A DNA stretch of 19,758 bases, from NCBI GenBank assembly GCA_017442025.1, contig JAFSBD010000186.1, positions 1-19,758 on the forward strand, written 5' to 3'. This document shows, in pieces, positions 1-5,954 of this stretch (position 1 is the stretch's first letter; each line of letters opens with the position of its first letter). The DNA comes from Clostridia bacterium (GTDB lineage Bacteria > Bacillota > Clostridia > Oscillospirales > QAKW01). The translations under genes were made by a program, and so were the position numbers. The notes under the pieces were generated by a model. That model made no database searches and was not told the DNA's origin. It worked only from the letters and a program-made list of their open reading frames with translations.

Positions 1-227
1 AACATTTTAGCACCGTGTTTTTTTGCTGCAGCAATCATATACTCTTTGGTTTCTTCCAAAGTTATATCGCCACAATGCATATCTGTATCAGGATAAAAAT
101 GTTTATAACAATCTGCACGCTTAGGCAACAATTCGTTAGCTACTACAACATCAACATTTGTGTTATTCAACAGCAGTTCGCCTATACCAGCACTCGAAAA
201 TAAGGAAATAGCTTTAATTTTACTCAT
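1..227 (-). CDS. C5-cytosine DNA methyltransferase, N-terminal part (cut by window edge)
   Basis: This reading frame runs from ATG at 227 off the left edge, giving 75 visible codons with no stop. It begins MSKIKAISLFSSAGIGE, which is the SAM-binding motif I region. It continues with ANELLPKRADCY (motif II region) and HCGDITLEE. All three segments align without gaps to the N-terminus of the neighbouring methyltransferase (SLFASAGIGE, ANELLEKRADLY, VCGDITKDE), so the two are paralogues. The catalytic Pro-Cys motif should lie just outside the window. The ATG overlaps the neighbour's TGA as ATGA, and AGAGG lies about 10 bases upstream inside the neighbour, so translation is probably coupled. Family assignment is fairly safe by similarity to the full-length copy; activity and target site cannot be judged. 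Confidence 0.8.
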   Translation of the reverse strand, partial: MSKIKAISLFSSAGIGELLLNNTNVDVVVANELLPKRADCYKHFYPDTDMHCGDITLEETKEYMIAAAKKHGAKM

Positions 228-1291
228 AGTTCAATACCTCTTACTATTTCTTTAAGCATTAGCGGGGGAATAGATTCGCCAATACATTGTCTAATCAACA
301 ACTCAGGCGTATCATCAGGAATATTCCAATCCGCAGGAAGTGAGTTTAAAAGCATTAACTCTAATGGGGTTAACACTCTTGCATCTGAATACGTGCCATC
401 AGGAAGAAGTCGTCCCGGATGTACATTTCTCTGTGATGCGATACAATCATTTCTAATGGTGATTGTAGGTGCAGGTGCATCCCATCTAATTCTTCTGTAT
501 GACGATTCATATCCTTTGACTCGTGTACCGTCTTTCTTTTGCGGATAATATACAGGGTTAGAAAATGCTGATTTTCCTGTTGGTGTATGCTTCATCCACA
601 AAATATTATCCTTAGAATGTTTACGGGCAAAATGCCATTTGATTTCAGAGCGTTCCCCTGCTTCTAAGGAAGGCAAGTGCCCGATGGCATCACGGACAGT
701 AATTTTATCTTTTTTAAGAGGCCAAGACCACTTTTTGCCTTTGCGATTCATTTTGATGATGGCCCTTAATCTTGTTTGAGGAACACCATAATCCGCAGAA
801 TCCACAACCATACTGTCAATTTCGTATTGATCGCCAAACTCGTATTGTAAAATATCTAAAACAGTTCTATATTTTCCTGCGTATTGTAATTCAAGTTTAA
901 GCAATGCAGGAACATTTTCAACAAGTATATAATCAGGATTCGTAGCTTTAATTGCCTTGACAACATATGTAATTAAATAATTACGCTCATCGGCTTCCAT
1001 TGTTTTTTGACAACGGTTTTTTCCTGCAACGCTCATACCTTGACAAGGGGGAGATGCCAATATGAAGTCAACTTTTTTAGGACAAGATGCAAGAATTTTT
1101 GAAAAAACTTCGTCTTTAGTTATGTCTCCGCAAACTACGGTTGTTTCAGGATTGATAGCACGATACAAATCTGCTCGTTTTTCCAACAGTTCATTAGCAA
1201 CCTTTATATCAATGCCAACATCCTTAAAATAAGTTTCTCCAATGCCTGCACTTGCAAATAACGAAAGCCCTGTTAATCTCTTTTCCATCAT
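224..1291 (-). CDS. C5-cytosine DNA methyltransferase (Dcm-type)
   Basis: This 355-residue protein transfers a methyl group from SAM to carbon 5 of cytosine in a DNA target site. The motifs occur in family order: motif I SLFASAGIGE (10-19), the catalytic loop SPPCQG with Cys83, ENVP (125-128), QTRLR (172-176), a target-recognition region around 200-260, then RIRWDAPAPTITIR and a C-terminal GESIPPLM (motif X). Length is normal for a complete single-domain enzyme. Motif I is atypical: the usual F-x-G-x-G reads F-A-S-A-G. It overlaps the repressor gene upstream and the second methyltransferase downstream by 4 bases each (ATGA). The DNA is clearly more AT-rich than the genes to the right, which suggests horizontal transfer. 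It could be part of a type II restriction-modification system or another defence cassette; no nuclease is visible. There are two start Met codons (1291, 1288); the first makes the overlap. Confidence 0.93.
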   Translation of the reverse strand: MMEKRLTGLSLFASAGIGETYFKDVGIDIKVANELLEKRADLYRAINPETTVVCGDITKDEVFSKILASCPKKVDFILASPPCQGMSVAGKNRCQKTMEADERNYLITYVVKAIKATNPDYILVENVPALLKLELQYAGKYRTVLDILQYEFGDQYEIDSMVVDSADYGVPQTRLRAIIKMNRKGKKWSWPLKKDKITVRDAIGHLPSLEAGERSEIKWHFARKHSKDNILWMKHTPTGKSAFSNPVYYPQKKDGTRVKGYESSYRRIRWDAPAPTITIRNDCIASQRNVHPGRLLPDGTYSDARVLTPLELMLLNSLPADWNIPDDTPELLIRQCIGESIPPLMLKEIVRGIEL

Positions 1292-1485
1292 AACACCACA
1301 TCCATTACATCGCCGATATTACAATTCAATGCAATGCAAATCTTTAGCATAACATCCATTGATACAGGTTCGTTGTTATTCAACTTAGACATTGTAGTTG
1401 AACCAATGCCCGTTGCATCCTTCAGGTCTTTCTTCTTCATACCCAAATCAATGAGCTTTTTCCACAGTTTATTGTACGAAATCAT
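1288..1485 (-). CDS. XRE/Cro-type HTH repressor of the methyltransferase operon
   Basis: This 65-residue protein is essentially one Cro/C1-type helix-turn-helix domain. The HTH core is KKDLKDATGIGSTTMSKLN (about 19-37), followed by the family's closing helix with CIALNCNIGDVMDV. Small regulators of this type commonly sit next to DNA methyltransferase genes and act like C (controller) proteins, though this one is shorter than typical C proteins. The ATG at 1485 is supported by AGAGG 7-8 bases upstream. Its TGA overlaps the methyltransferase start as ATGA. A consensus promoter and two copies of the palindrome CGATATATCG lie directly upstream, so autorepression of the whole operon is the likely role. 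The family is clear from sequence; the operator assignment is inference. Confidence 0.85.
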   Translation of the reverse strand: MISYNKLWKKLIDLGMKKKDLKDATGIGSTTMSKLNNNEPVSMDVMLKICIALNCNIGDVMDVVL

Positions 1486-1519
1486 AGTGGCACCTCTATA
1501 AACGAGAACAAAACATATA

Positions 1520-1560
1520 ATTGCCGATATATCGCCCTAAAACACCGATATATCGGCAAT
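1520..1560. promoter_or_regulatory. Twin palindromic operator / 15-bp inverted repeat
   Basis: ATTGCCGATATATCG (1520-1534) and its exact reverse complement (1546-1560) flank an 11-base spacer. Each arm contains the self-palindrome CGATATATCG, centred at 1529.5 and 1550.5. The centres are 21 bp apart, about two helical turns, so two repressor dimers would bind the same DNA face. The right site covers the predicted start of transcription and the left lies about 25-38 bases downstream of it. The repeat would also form a strong hairpin at the 5' end of the mRNA. Binding by the adjacent XRE protein is inference. Confidence 0.75.
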
Positions 1561-1563
1561 TTT

Positions 1564-1592
1564 ATTATATAACTTTTAGTGTACAATGTCAA
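1564..1592 (-). promoter_or_regulatory. Consensus sigma-A promoter of the methyltransferase operon
   Basis: On the minus strand, TTGACA (1592-1587) and TATAAT (1569-1564) are both perfect consensus hexamers separated by exactly 17 bases. The predicted transcript start is near 1557, giving a leader of about 70 bases before the repressor ATG. A promoter this strong next to a repressor gene implies that it needs to be held down. Confidence 0.88.
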
Positions 1593-1741
1593 CGATTTAT
1601 ATTGTAATATATTTGTCCCTATTGTAGCAAAACCATAACAAAAAGCCATCACATACACAATCTTTTTATTAATAATACGATTTAGGACCTGCAAAAAGTT
1701 GCTGTTATCTTTAAACAGATTGTAAAAAGATCCCAAGGCGG

Positions 1742-1770
1742 TTGAAAAGCGCGAATTGGTATGCTAAAAT
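1742..1770 (+). promoter_or_regulatory. Sigma-A promoter of the CPBP protease gene
   Basis: TTGAAA (1742-1747), 17 bases, then TAAAAT (1765-1770), with an extended -10 TGC at 1762-1764. The predicted start of transcription is near 1777, giving a leader of about 20 bases. Confidence 0.7.
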
Positions 1771-1797
1771 AAAACATATCTTTGAAAAGAAAGGCGG

Positions 1798-2802
1798 GTG
1801 ATCCTGCTGGACGCACCGATCCGATCCCCCTATCAGCCTCCCATCGATACCGGGCGGCTTCAGCGCAAAGCTGCGCGCAAGAATATCGCGCGGTTGGGCT
1901 TTGCGTTGCTGATCTATATGTTGCTGACCTCTGTTTTGCAGGCGACTATCACCCTCCTTTGCAATCAATTTTTCCCCGCCTTCTATAACGGCCCCTATTT
2001 CATGCTCCTGCTCTCGGGCGCAGGCTACCTGGTGGGTGTTCCCCTCTTTTGGGGGTTGGTGGCATCCATGCCCAAAAAAGCCCCCAAAAAGCAAAAGCTT
2101 GGGTTTGAAAATGGGCTGGCTTTTTTGGCGGTCGCCTACCTCTTTATGATGCTGGGCAATTATATTGCCAATTTTTTGATGGCCCTTATTCAGAACCTAC
2201 GGGGCGCGGAGATCACCAACGCCGTTTCCGCTTGGATAACAGGGATGCACCCGCTCATTTTGTTTGCCATCGTTGTTGTGATGGGCCCCATCGTGGAAGA
2301 GCTGATCTTCCGCAAATGGATCATTGACCGCCTGCTCCCCTATAGCGAATGGCTGGCGGTGCTCACCTCCGCCCTCTTCTTCGGGCTGATCCACGGCAAT
2401 TTCTATCAGTTCTTTTACGCCACCTTTTTGGGACTGCTTTTCAGCGTTGTTTATACCAAAACCGGCAAACTGCGCTATACCATCGCCATCCATATGCTGA
2501 TCAACTTCACCGGCTCCATCATTGCAGGCTTTTTGCAGGAGGCTACCGCCGATCTTTCCGGCGCCGCCTCTTCCTTCAACCTCTGGCATCTGGTCTCGGC
2601 GGTCTATTCTATGGGGATGATGGCGCTGGCAGTCTGCGGCGCGATCTTCCTCTTCCGCAAGGTCAAAGATCTGCGCCTTTCCCGCCATGGGGAAAAGGAC
2701 CTGCCTTTCCGCTCCCAACTGAGCGCAACCTGGCTCAATTGGGGCACCATCCTGCTTTGCGGTTATTGCTTTATCATGTTTATTTATAGTCTATTTATTT
2801 AA
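1798..2802 (+). CDS. CPBP-family intramembrane metalloprotease
   Basis: This 334-residue polytopic membrane protein has the CPBP (CAAX protease / bacteriocin-processing, Abi) motifs in order: EELIFR (Glu167-Glu168...Arg172), FFGLIH (His199) and HMLIN (His232...Asn236). These are the residues that build the active site in this family. About eight hydrophobic segments are visible, beginning near residue 35. Members cleave or mature membrane-embedded substrates, or act in bacteriocin immunity; the substrate here is unknown. The start is GTG at 1798 with AAAGG only 3 bases upstream, shorter than usual, and no ATG lies nearby. The TAA stop is supplied at the junction with the MITE-like element downstream. 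It was probably co-transcribed with the cyclophilin gene before that insertion. Confidence 0.88.
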   Translation: MILLDAPIRSPYQPPIDTGRLQRKAARKNIARLGFALLIYMLLTSVLQATITLLCNQFFPAFYNGPYFMLLLSGAGYLVGVPLFWGLVASMPKKAPKKQKLGFENGLAFLAVAYLFMMLGNYIANFLMALIQNLRGAEITNAVSAWITGMHPLILFAIVVVMGPIVEELIFRKWIIDRLLPYSEWLAVLTSALFFGLIHGNFYQFFYATFLGLLFSVVYTKTGKLRYTIAIHMLINFTGSIIAGFLQEATADLSGAASSFNLWHLVSAVYSMGMMALAVCGAIFLFRKVKDLRLSRHGEKDLPFRSQLSATWLNWGTILLCGYCFIMFIYSLFI

Positions 2803-3075
2803 GGTGACAAGAATAATCCGGACCTTGTTTTAAAAAGGCGGATTTCTGCTCACCCTTCGTTAAAATACTCGCCAATGCGGCAGCATTGGCTGCGTTTTAT
2901 GCCTTGATTGACCAAAAATCCGCTCTTTTTAAAATCTTCGACCTCAAAGCAAGGAGATTTCGAGGGATTTTTGCTCTATCTTTTATGCAGATCGGCTGTC
3001 GCCGATCAAAGAAAAATAAGTAAAAAGCACCGAAATATCCTGCTTTGAGGCAGGTTCGGAATAATCTTGTCACCT
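2802..3075. mobile_element. MITE-like element with 23-bp inverted ends and TA target duplication
   Basis: The left end starts AGGTGACAAGA (2802) and the right end finishes TCTTGTCACCT (3075). The first 23 bases at each end match as inverted repeats at 20 of 23 positions. TA flanks both sides (2800-2801, 3076-3077), as expected for the IS630/Tc1/mariner group. It has no ORF. It has internal symmetry: CCTCAAAGCA (from about 2942) pairs with TGCTTTGAGG (about 3041-3050), and there are small hairpins CCAATGC/GCATTGG and GATCGGC/GCCGATC. Removing the element and one TA gives a tight junction in which the protease TAA is followed directly by the cyclophilin ribosome binding site. The transposase that moved it is not in the window. 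Confidence 0.75.
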
Positions 3076-3090
3076 TAAGGAGATTTAAAA

Positions 3091-3564
3091 ATGGTTGAAA
3101 TTAAAATGAAAAAGGGCGGCACCATCAAATTGGAGCTTTATCCCGAACACGCACCCAAAACGGTCGCCAACTTTGAAAAGCTGGTCGGCGAAAAGTTTTA
3201 TGACGGGCTGATCTTCCATCGGGTCATCAGCGGCTTTATGATCCAGGGCGGCGACCCTATGGGCAACGGCATGGGCGGGAGCGATGAGCCCATCATCGGT
3301 GAATTTTCCGCCAACGGCATTGCAAACCCCATCCGTCATGAGCGGGGCGTGATCTCCATGGCCCGCACTCAGGATCCCAACTCCGCCAGCAGCCAGTTCT
3401 TCATCATGCATCAGGACGGCTTTTTCTTAGACGGTAATTATGCCGCCTTCGGTAAGGTGGTGGAAGGCATCGAGATCGTGGACGAGATCGCCGCCGTTGC
3501 CACCAACTTCATGGATATGCCGGAAGAACCCCAAGTGATTGAATCCATTCGAATTGTTGAATAA
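3091..3564 (+). CDS. Peptidyl-prolyl cis-trans isomerase, cyclophilin type
   Basis: This 157-residue cytoplasmic cyclophilin catalyses cis-trans isomerisation of X-Pro bonds during protein folding. The active-site signatures are present: FHRVISGFMIQGGDP (Phe42-His43-Arg44, with Gln52), a later SASSQFFIMH, and the tail motif LDGNYAAFGKV. It has no signal peptide, and its length is typical of single-domain bacterial cyclophilins. The ATG at 3091 has AAGGAG 8 bases upstream; that ribosome binding site abuts the right end of the MITE-like element. I see no clear promoter between the element and the gene, so transcription may read through from the protease gene or start within the element. Confidence 0.95.
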   Translation: MVEIKMKKGGTIKLELYPEHAPKTVANFEKLVGEKFYDGLIFHRVISGFMIQGGDPMGNGMGGSDEPIIGEFSANGIANPIRHERGVISMARTQDPNSASSQFFIMHQDGFFLDGNYAAFGKVVEGIEIVDEIAAVATNFMDMPEEPQVIESIRIVE

Positions 3565-3566
3565 CC

Positions 3567-3598
3567 AAAAAGGCTGTGCCGATCGGCACAGCCTTTTT
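3567..3598 (+). terminator. Rho-independent terminator after the cyclophilin gene
   Basis: AAAAGGCTGTGCC and GGCACAGCCTTTT form a 13-bp stem around a GATC loop, ending in a T run, starting two bases after the stop codon. It isolates the protease/cyclophilin unit from dpaA. Confidence 0.92.
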
Positions 3599-3599
3599 C

Positions 3600-3626
3600 A
3601 CTCTTTCCTCTTTTTCACATAAGATA
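3600..3626 (+). promoter_or_regulatory. Possible sigma-K promoter of dpaA-dpaB
   Basis: AC (3600-3601), 16 bases, then CATAAGATA (3618-3626) matches the mother-cell sigma-K consensus AC-N16/17-CATAnnnTA. That is the factor that drives dipicolinate synthase in Bacillus. The predicted start (about 3632) falls on the ribosome binding site AAGGAGG (3632-3638), which is unusually close and weakens the call. Confidence 0.5.
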
Positions 3627-3646
3627 AAGAAAAGGAGGAACCCGCC

Positions 3647-4441
3647 ATGACCTTTCATCTCATGGGCGGAGACCGCCGCCAGGCGATGCTCGCCCGCTAC
3701 ATAACCGAAAAAGGTTTTCCCGCCACCCTATCTTATCACAAAGAGGATACCCCGCCCGCTTGGGATGCAGATATTCTGATCCTGCCCCTGCCCGCCTCTA
3801 AGGATGGGCATACCCTCCATGCGCCGCTGGCGCAAAAGACCATCCCCTTGCGAGAGATCTACCGCCGCTTTGAAGGCAAGCGGATCTTCGGCGGCATGCT
3901 CCCCGCGGGCGCGCCCGCCAATGCCACCGATTATTATCAAGCCGAGGAAGTACTGATCGCCAACGCGGATGCCACCGCCGAAGGGGCGCTGGCCCTTGCC
4001 ATTGCCCAGACTCCCTTTATGCTGGCAGGCAGCCCTGCACTGGTTTTGGGAGGCGGGCGGATCGGCCGCCTTTTGGCCGCCAAGCTGACCGCGCTCCACG
4101 CCAAGGTAACGGTGGCGGCGCGGCGGCAGGAAACGATTGCAGAAGCCCGCGCCTTGGGGTGCGACGCCCGCCTCTATGAGGATATTCCCTACCATCGGTT
4201 TCGGCTGATCTTCAATACCGTTCCCCATGAGGTGCTGACAGAGGCCCGCCTGCAACAACTGCCCCATGATGCTCTGCTCATCGAGCTGGCCTCCGCCCCC
4301 GGTGGCTTTGATGCCGCCCTCGCGGCGGAGATGGGGCTTCCGGTCTGCTATGCTCCCGGCCTGCCGGGCAAATATTCCCCCGAGACCGCCGCCACGATCC
4401 TGGGAGACTACATATTAAAGGAGATGGAACGAAATGGATAA
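3647..4441 (+). CDS. dpaA: Dipicolinate synthase subunit A
   Basis: With DpaB, this protein (264 residues) makes dipicolinic acid from the lysine-pathway intermediate dihydrodipicolinate in the mother cell; DPA is then loaded into the spore core. The C-terminal half has a Rossmann dinucleotide-binding loop, LVLGGGRIGRLLAAKL (about 132-147), preceded by the family segment DYYQAEEVLIANADATAEGALALA. A further family stretch, LIELASAPGGFD, lies near 213-224, and a PG-LPGKYSPETAA segment lies near the end. Length fits SpoVFA proteins, perhaps slightly short. AAGGAGG lies 8 bases before the ATG. The stop overlaps the dpaB start by 8 bases. Its presence argues strongly for a spore-former. No asd or dapA genes follow the pair, unlike in Bacillus subtilis. 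Confidence 0.9.
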   Translation: MTFHLMGGDRRQAMLARYITEKGFPATLSYHKEDTPPAWDADILILPLPASKDGHTLHAPLAQKTIPLREIYRRFEGKRIFGGMLPAGAPANATDYYQAEEVLIANADATAEGALALAIAQTPFMLAGSPALVLGGGRIGRLLAAKLTALHAKVTVAARRQETIAEARALGCDARLYEDIPYHRFRLIFNTVPHEVLTEARLQQLPHDALLIELASAPGGFDAALAAEMGLPVCYAPGLPGKYSPETAATILGDYILKEMERNG

Positions 4442-5006
4442 ACCCCTTCAGATCGGAATTGCCCTGACCGGCTCTTTTTGCACCCTTTCCAAGGTGCTGG
4501 ACGCCCTGCGTCCTTTAGCGGGAAAGTATGAGCTTTTCCCCATCATGTCGCCCATCGTTTATGATACCAACACCCGCTTCGGCACCGCCGCCCACTTTCG
4601 GGAGCGCCTTCGGGGGCTTTGCGGGCGGGAGATCTGGCATACCATCCCCGAGGTGGAGCCCATCGGCCCCAAAAAACTGCTGGATGCCCTGATCATCGCC
4701 CCCTGCACCGCCAATACCCTGGCAAAGCTTGCCTTGGGGATCTCCGATACTGCCGTTACCATGGCGGCTAAATCCACCTTACGCAACGATAAGCCGATTT
4801 TGATCGCCCTTTCCACCAACGATTCTTTGAGCGGCAGTGCCAAAAATATTGGAGCGTTGCAGGCGTTGCGCAACTATTACTTTGTCCCCTACGGGCAGGA
4901 CGATGCCTTCGGCAAGCCCCGCTCCTGCATTGCAAAAGCAGAGCTGATCCCCGCCGCTTTGGAAGCGGCCCTGGAAGGCAGGCAACTTCAGCCTATGCTC
5001 CAATAG
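4434..5006 (+). CDS. dpaB: Dipicolinate synthase subunit B
   Basis: This 190-residue flavoprotein-fold partner (SpoVFB) belongs to the same superfamily as the UbiX/Dfp flavin decarboxylases. The N-terminus IGIALTGSFCTLSKV is the family's opening strand and loop. LIIAPCTANTLAKLALGISDTAVTMAAKS (about 86-114) carries the conserved Pro-Cys-Thr-Ala-Asn loop, followed by PILIALSTND. It acts with DpaA in the mother-cell cytoplasm. The ATG at 4434 has AAAGGAG about 10 bases upstream, inside dpaA, and the genes overlap by 8 bases, so the subunits are made together. No stem-loop terminator follows except the inverted repeat at 5024-5066. Confidence 0.92.
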   Translation: MDKPLQIGIALTGSFCTLSKVLDALRPLAGKYELFPIMSPIVYDTNTRFGTAAHFRERLRGLCGREIWHTIPEVEPIGPKKLLDALIIAPCTANTLAKLALGISDTAVTMAAKSTLRNDKPILIALSTNDSLSGSAKNIGALQALRNYYFVPYGQDDAFGKPRSCIAKAELIPAALEAALEGRQLQPMLQ

Positions 5007-5013
5007 TTCTACC

Positions 5014-5042
5014 TTGAAAAAGCAACTCCTTTGTGCTATACT
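5014..5042 (+). promoter_or_regulatory. Sigma-A promoter of the SAM methyltransferase gene
   Basis: TTGAAA (5014-5019), 17 bases, then TATACT (5037-5042), with extended -10 TGC (5034-5036). The predicted start near 5049 lies in the loop of the inverted repeat 5024-5066. Confidence 0.75.
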
Positions 5043-5066
5043 TAAAACATCAAGCACAAAGGAGTT
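5024..5066. repeat. 14-bp perfect inverted repeat spanning promoter and ribosome binding site
   Basis: AACTCCTTTGTGCT (5024-5037) is repeated inverted as AGCACAAAGGAGTT (5053-5066) around a 15-base loop, followed by TTTTGATTTT. The left arm overlaps the promoter spacer and the first base of the -10 box; the right arm contains the ribosome binding site AAAGGAG. It may be a protein operator, a terminator for dpaB, or a device that hides the ribosome binding site in read-through mRNA. Confidence 0.7.
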
Positions 5067-5072
5067 TTGATT

Positions 5073-5918
5073 TTGGATCTTTCAACCGCCATTATAAAGT
5101 TCACCAATAAACTCTTTCCCAAGCAAACCCACCCTTTGAACCTGCAAAACGACGGGATCAAGACCTATGCCGAATGGCAGTTTGAAAAAGGGAGGGATAC
5201 CATCGCCCACTTTCTTCCCCGCTATTCCGAGCAGGAAATGTTTGAGGGCAAGGATGTTTTGGATATGGGTTGCGGTGCGGCAGGCAAGAGCCTTTACTAT
5301 GTGAAATGCGGGGCAAAGCAGGTTACCGGCGCGGAGATCGTTGCCCATTATGAGCAGGAAGCCAACGCCCTGGCCCAAAAGCTCGGGTATGCCGATCGAT
5401 TTCGCTTTATCTGCGCTTCAGCCTATGCCATGCCCTTTGAGGATGCTTCTTTCGATACCATCATCATGAACGATTTTATGGAGCATGTGGATAAACCGGA
5501 GCAGGCTCTGCTGGAAAGTCTGCGGCTGATCCGCCCCGGCGGAAGGATCTATATCAATTTCCCGCCCTATTACCATCCCTTCGGTGCCCATATGAGCGAT
5601 GCCATCAATATGCCTTGGGTTCACGCCTTTTTCGGCGAGCAGGCCTTGATCCGTGCCTATAAAGAGTTGGTGCGGGATCTGCCCGACGGGCAGGAACGGC
5701 TGGATTTCCGCTTTTCCAAGGATGAAAACGGCATCGATCGGTATACCTATATCAATAAGATGACCTTGAAGCGGTTTCAGAAGATCCTGCAAAAATATCA
5801 GATCCAACCCGCCTATTATGCCGAGGTGCCCCTGCGGGGCTTTTTAAAGCCTTTGGCCAAATGCCCCCTTACCAAGGAATTTTTTGTTAAGATGGCAGTC
5901 TGCTCTATCTCTAAATAG
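5073..5918 (+). CDS. Class I SAM-dependent methyltransferase, substrate unknown
   Basis: The SAM-binding fold is clear: VLDMGCGAAGKSLYYV (motif I, about 63-78), then TGAEIV (acidic end of strand 2), AYAMPFEDASFDTIIMNDFMEHV (motif IV region) and LRLIRPGGRIYINFPPYYHP. This is the Methyltransf_11/UbiE-like pattern. The C-terminal third has no motif I recognise, so the methyl acceptor (lipid, small molecule or protein) is unknown. I choose TTG at 5073 over TTG at 5067 because AAAGGAG (5058-5064) is 8 bases from the former and only 2 from the latter. There is no membrane segment or signal peptide. It has its own promoter and is followed by a bidirectional terminator. Confidence 0.85.
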   Translation: MDLSTAIIKFTNKLFPKQTHPLNLQNDGIKTYAEWQFEKGRDTIAHFLPRYSEQEMFEGKDVLDMGCGAAGKSLYYVKCGAKQVTGAEIVAHYEQEANALAQKLGYADRFRFICASAYAMPFEDASFDTIIMNDFMEHVDKPEQALLESLRLIRPGGRIYINFPPYYHPFGAHMSDAINMPWVHAFFGEQALIRAYKELVRDLPDGQERLDFRFSKDENGIDRYTYINKMTLKRFQKILQKYQIQPAYYAEVPLRGFLKPLAKCPLTKEFFVKMAVCSISK

Positions 5919-5954
5919 AAAAAATAAGCCTTTGCAACGCAAAGGCTTATTTTT
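5919..5954. terminator. Bidirectional terminator between convergent genes
   Basis: An AATAAGCCTTTGC / GCAAAGGCTTATT stem with a 3-base loop is flanked by an A run on the left and a T run on the right, so it can end transcription both ways. Its right arm overlaps the stop codon of the DUF4364 gene. Confidence 0.92.

Larger units (their letters stand above)
1486..1797. other. Intergenic divergent control region and island boundary
   Basis: This 312-base stretch has no credible gene. It holds the operators and promoter of the leftward methyltransferase operon (1520-1592), and a small AT palindrome TATATTGTAATATA (1599-1612) just upstream of the -35 box. About 130 bases of AT-rich sequence with no recognised signal follow, and then the promoter of the rightward protease gene (1742-1770). 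Base composition changes abruptly near 1735, which I take as the right edge of the acquired island. I see no integrase site or obvious duplicated att sequence. Confidence 0.6.

Noticed and set aside
1482..1736. 84-codon open frame on the minus strand
   Set aside because: It runs through the consensus promoter and operators of the methyltransferase operon, lacks a family resemblance and is low-complexity AT-rich sequence.
2803..3090. Possible small gene or riboswitch between the protease and cyclophilin genes
   Set aside because: There is no open frame with a start signal and no known riboswitch pattern; the terminal inverted repeats and TA flanks explain it better as a MITE-like element.
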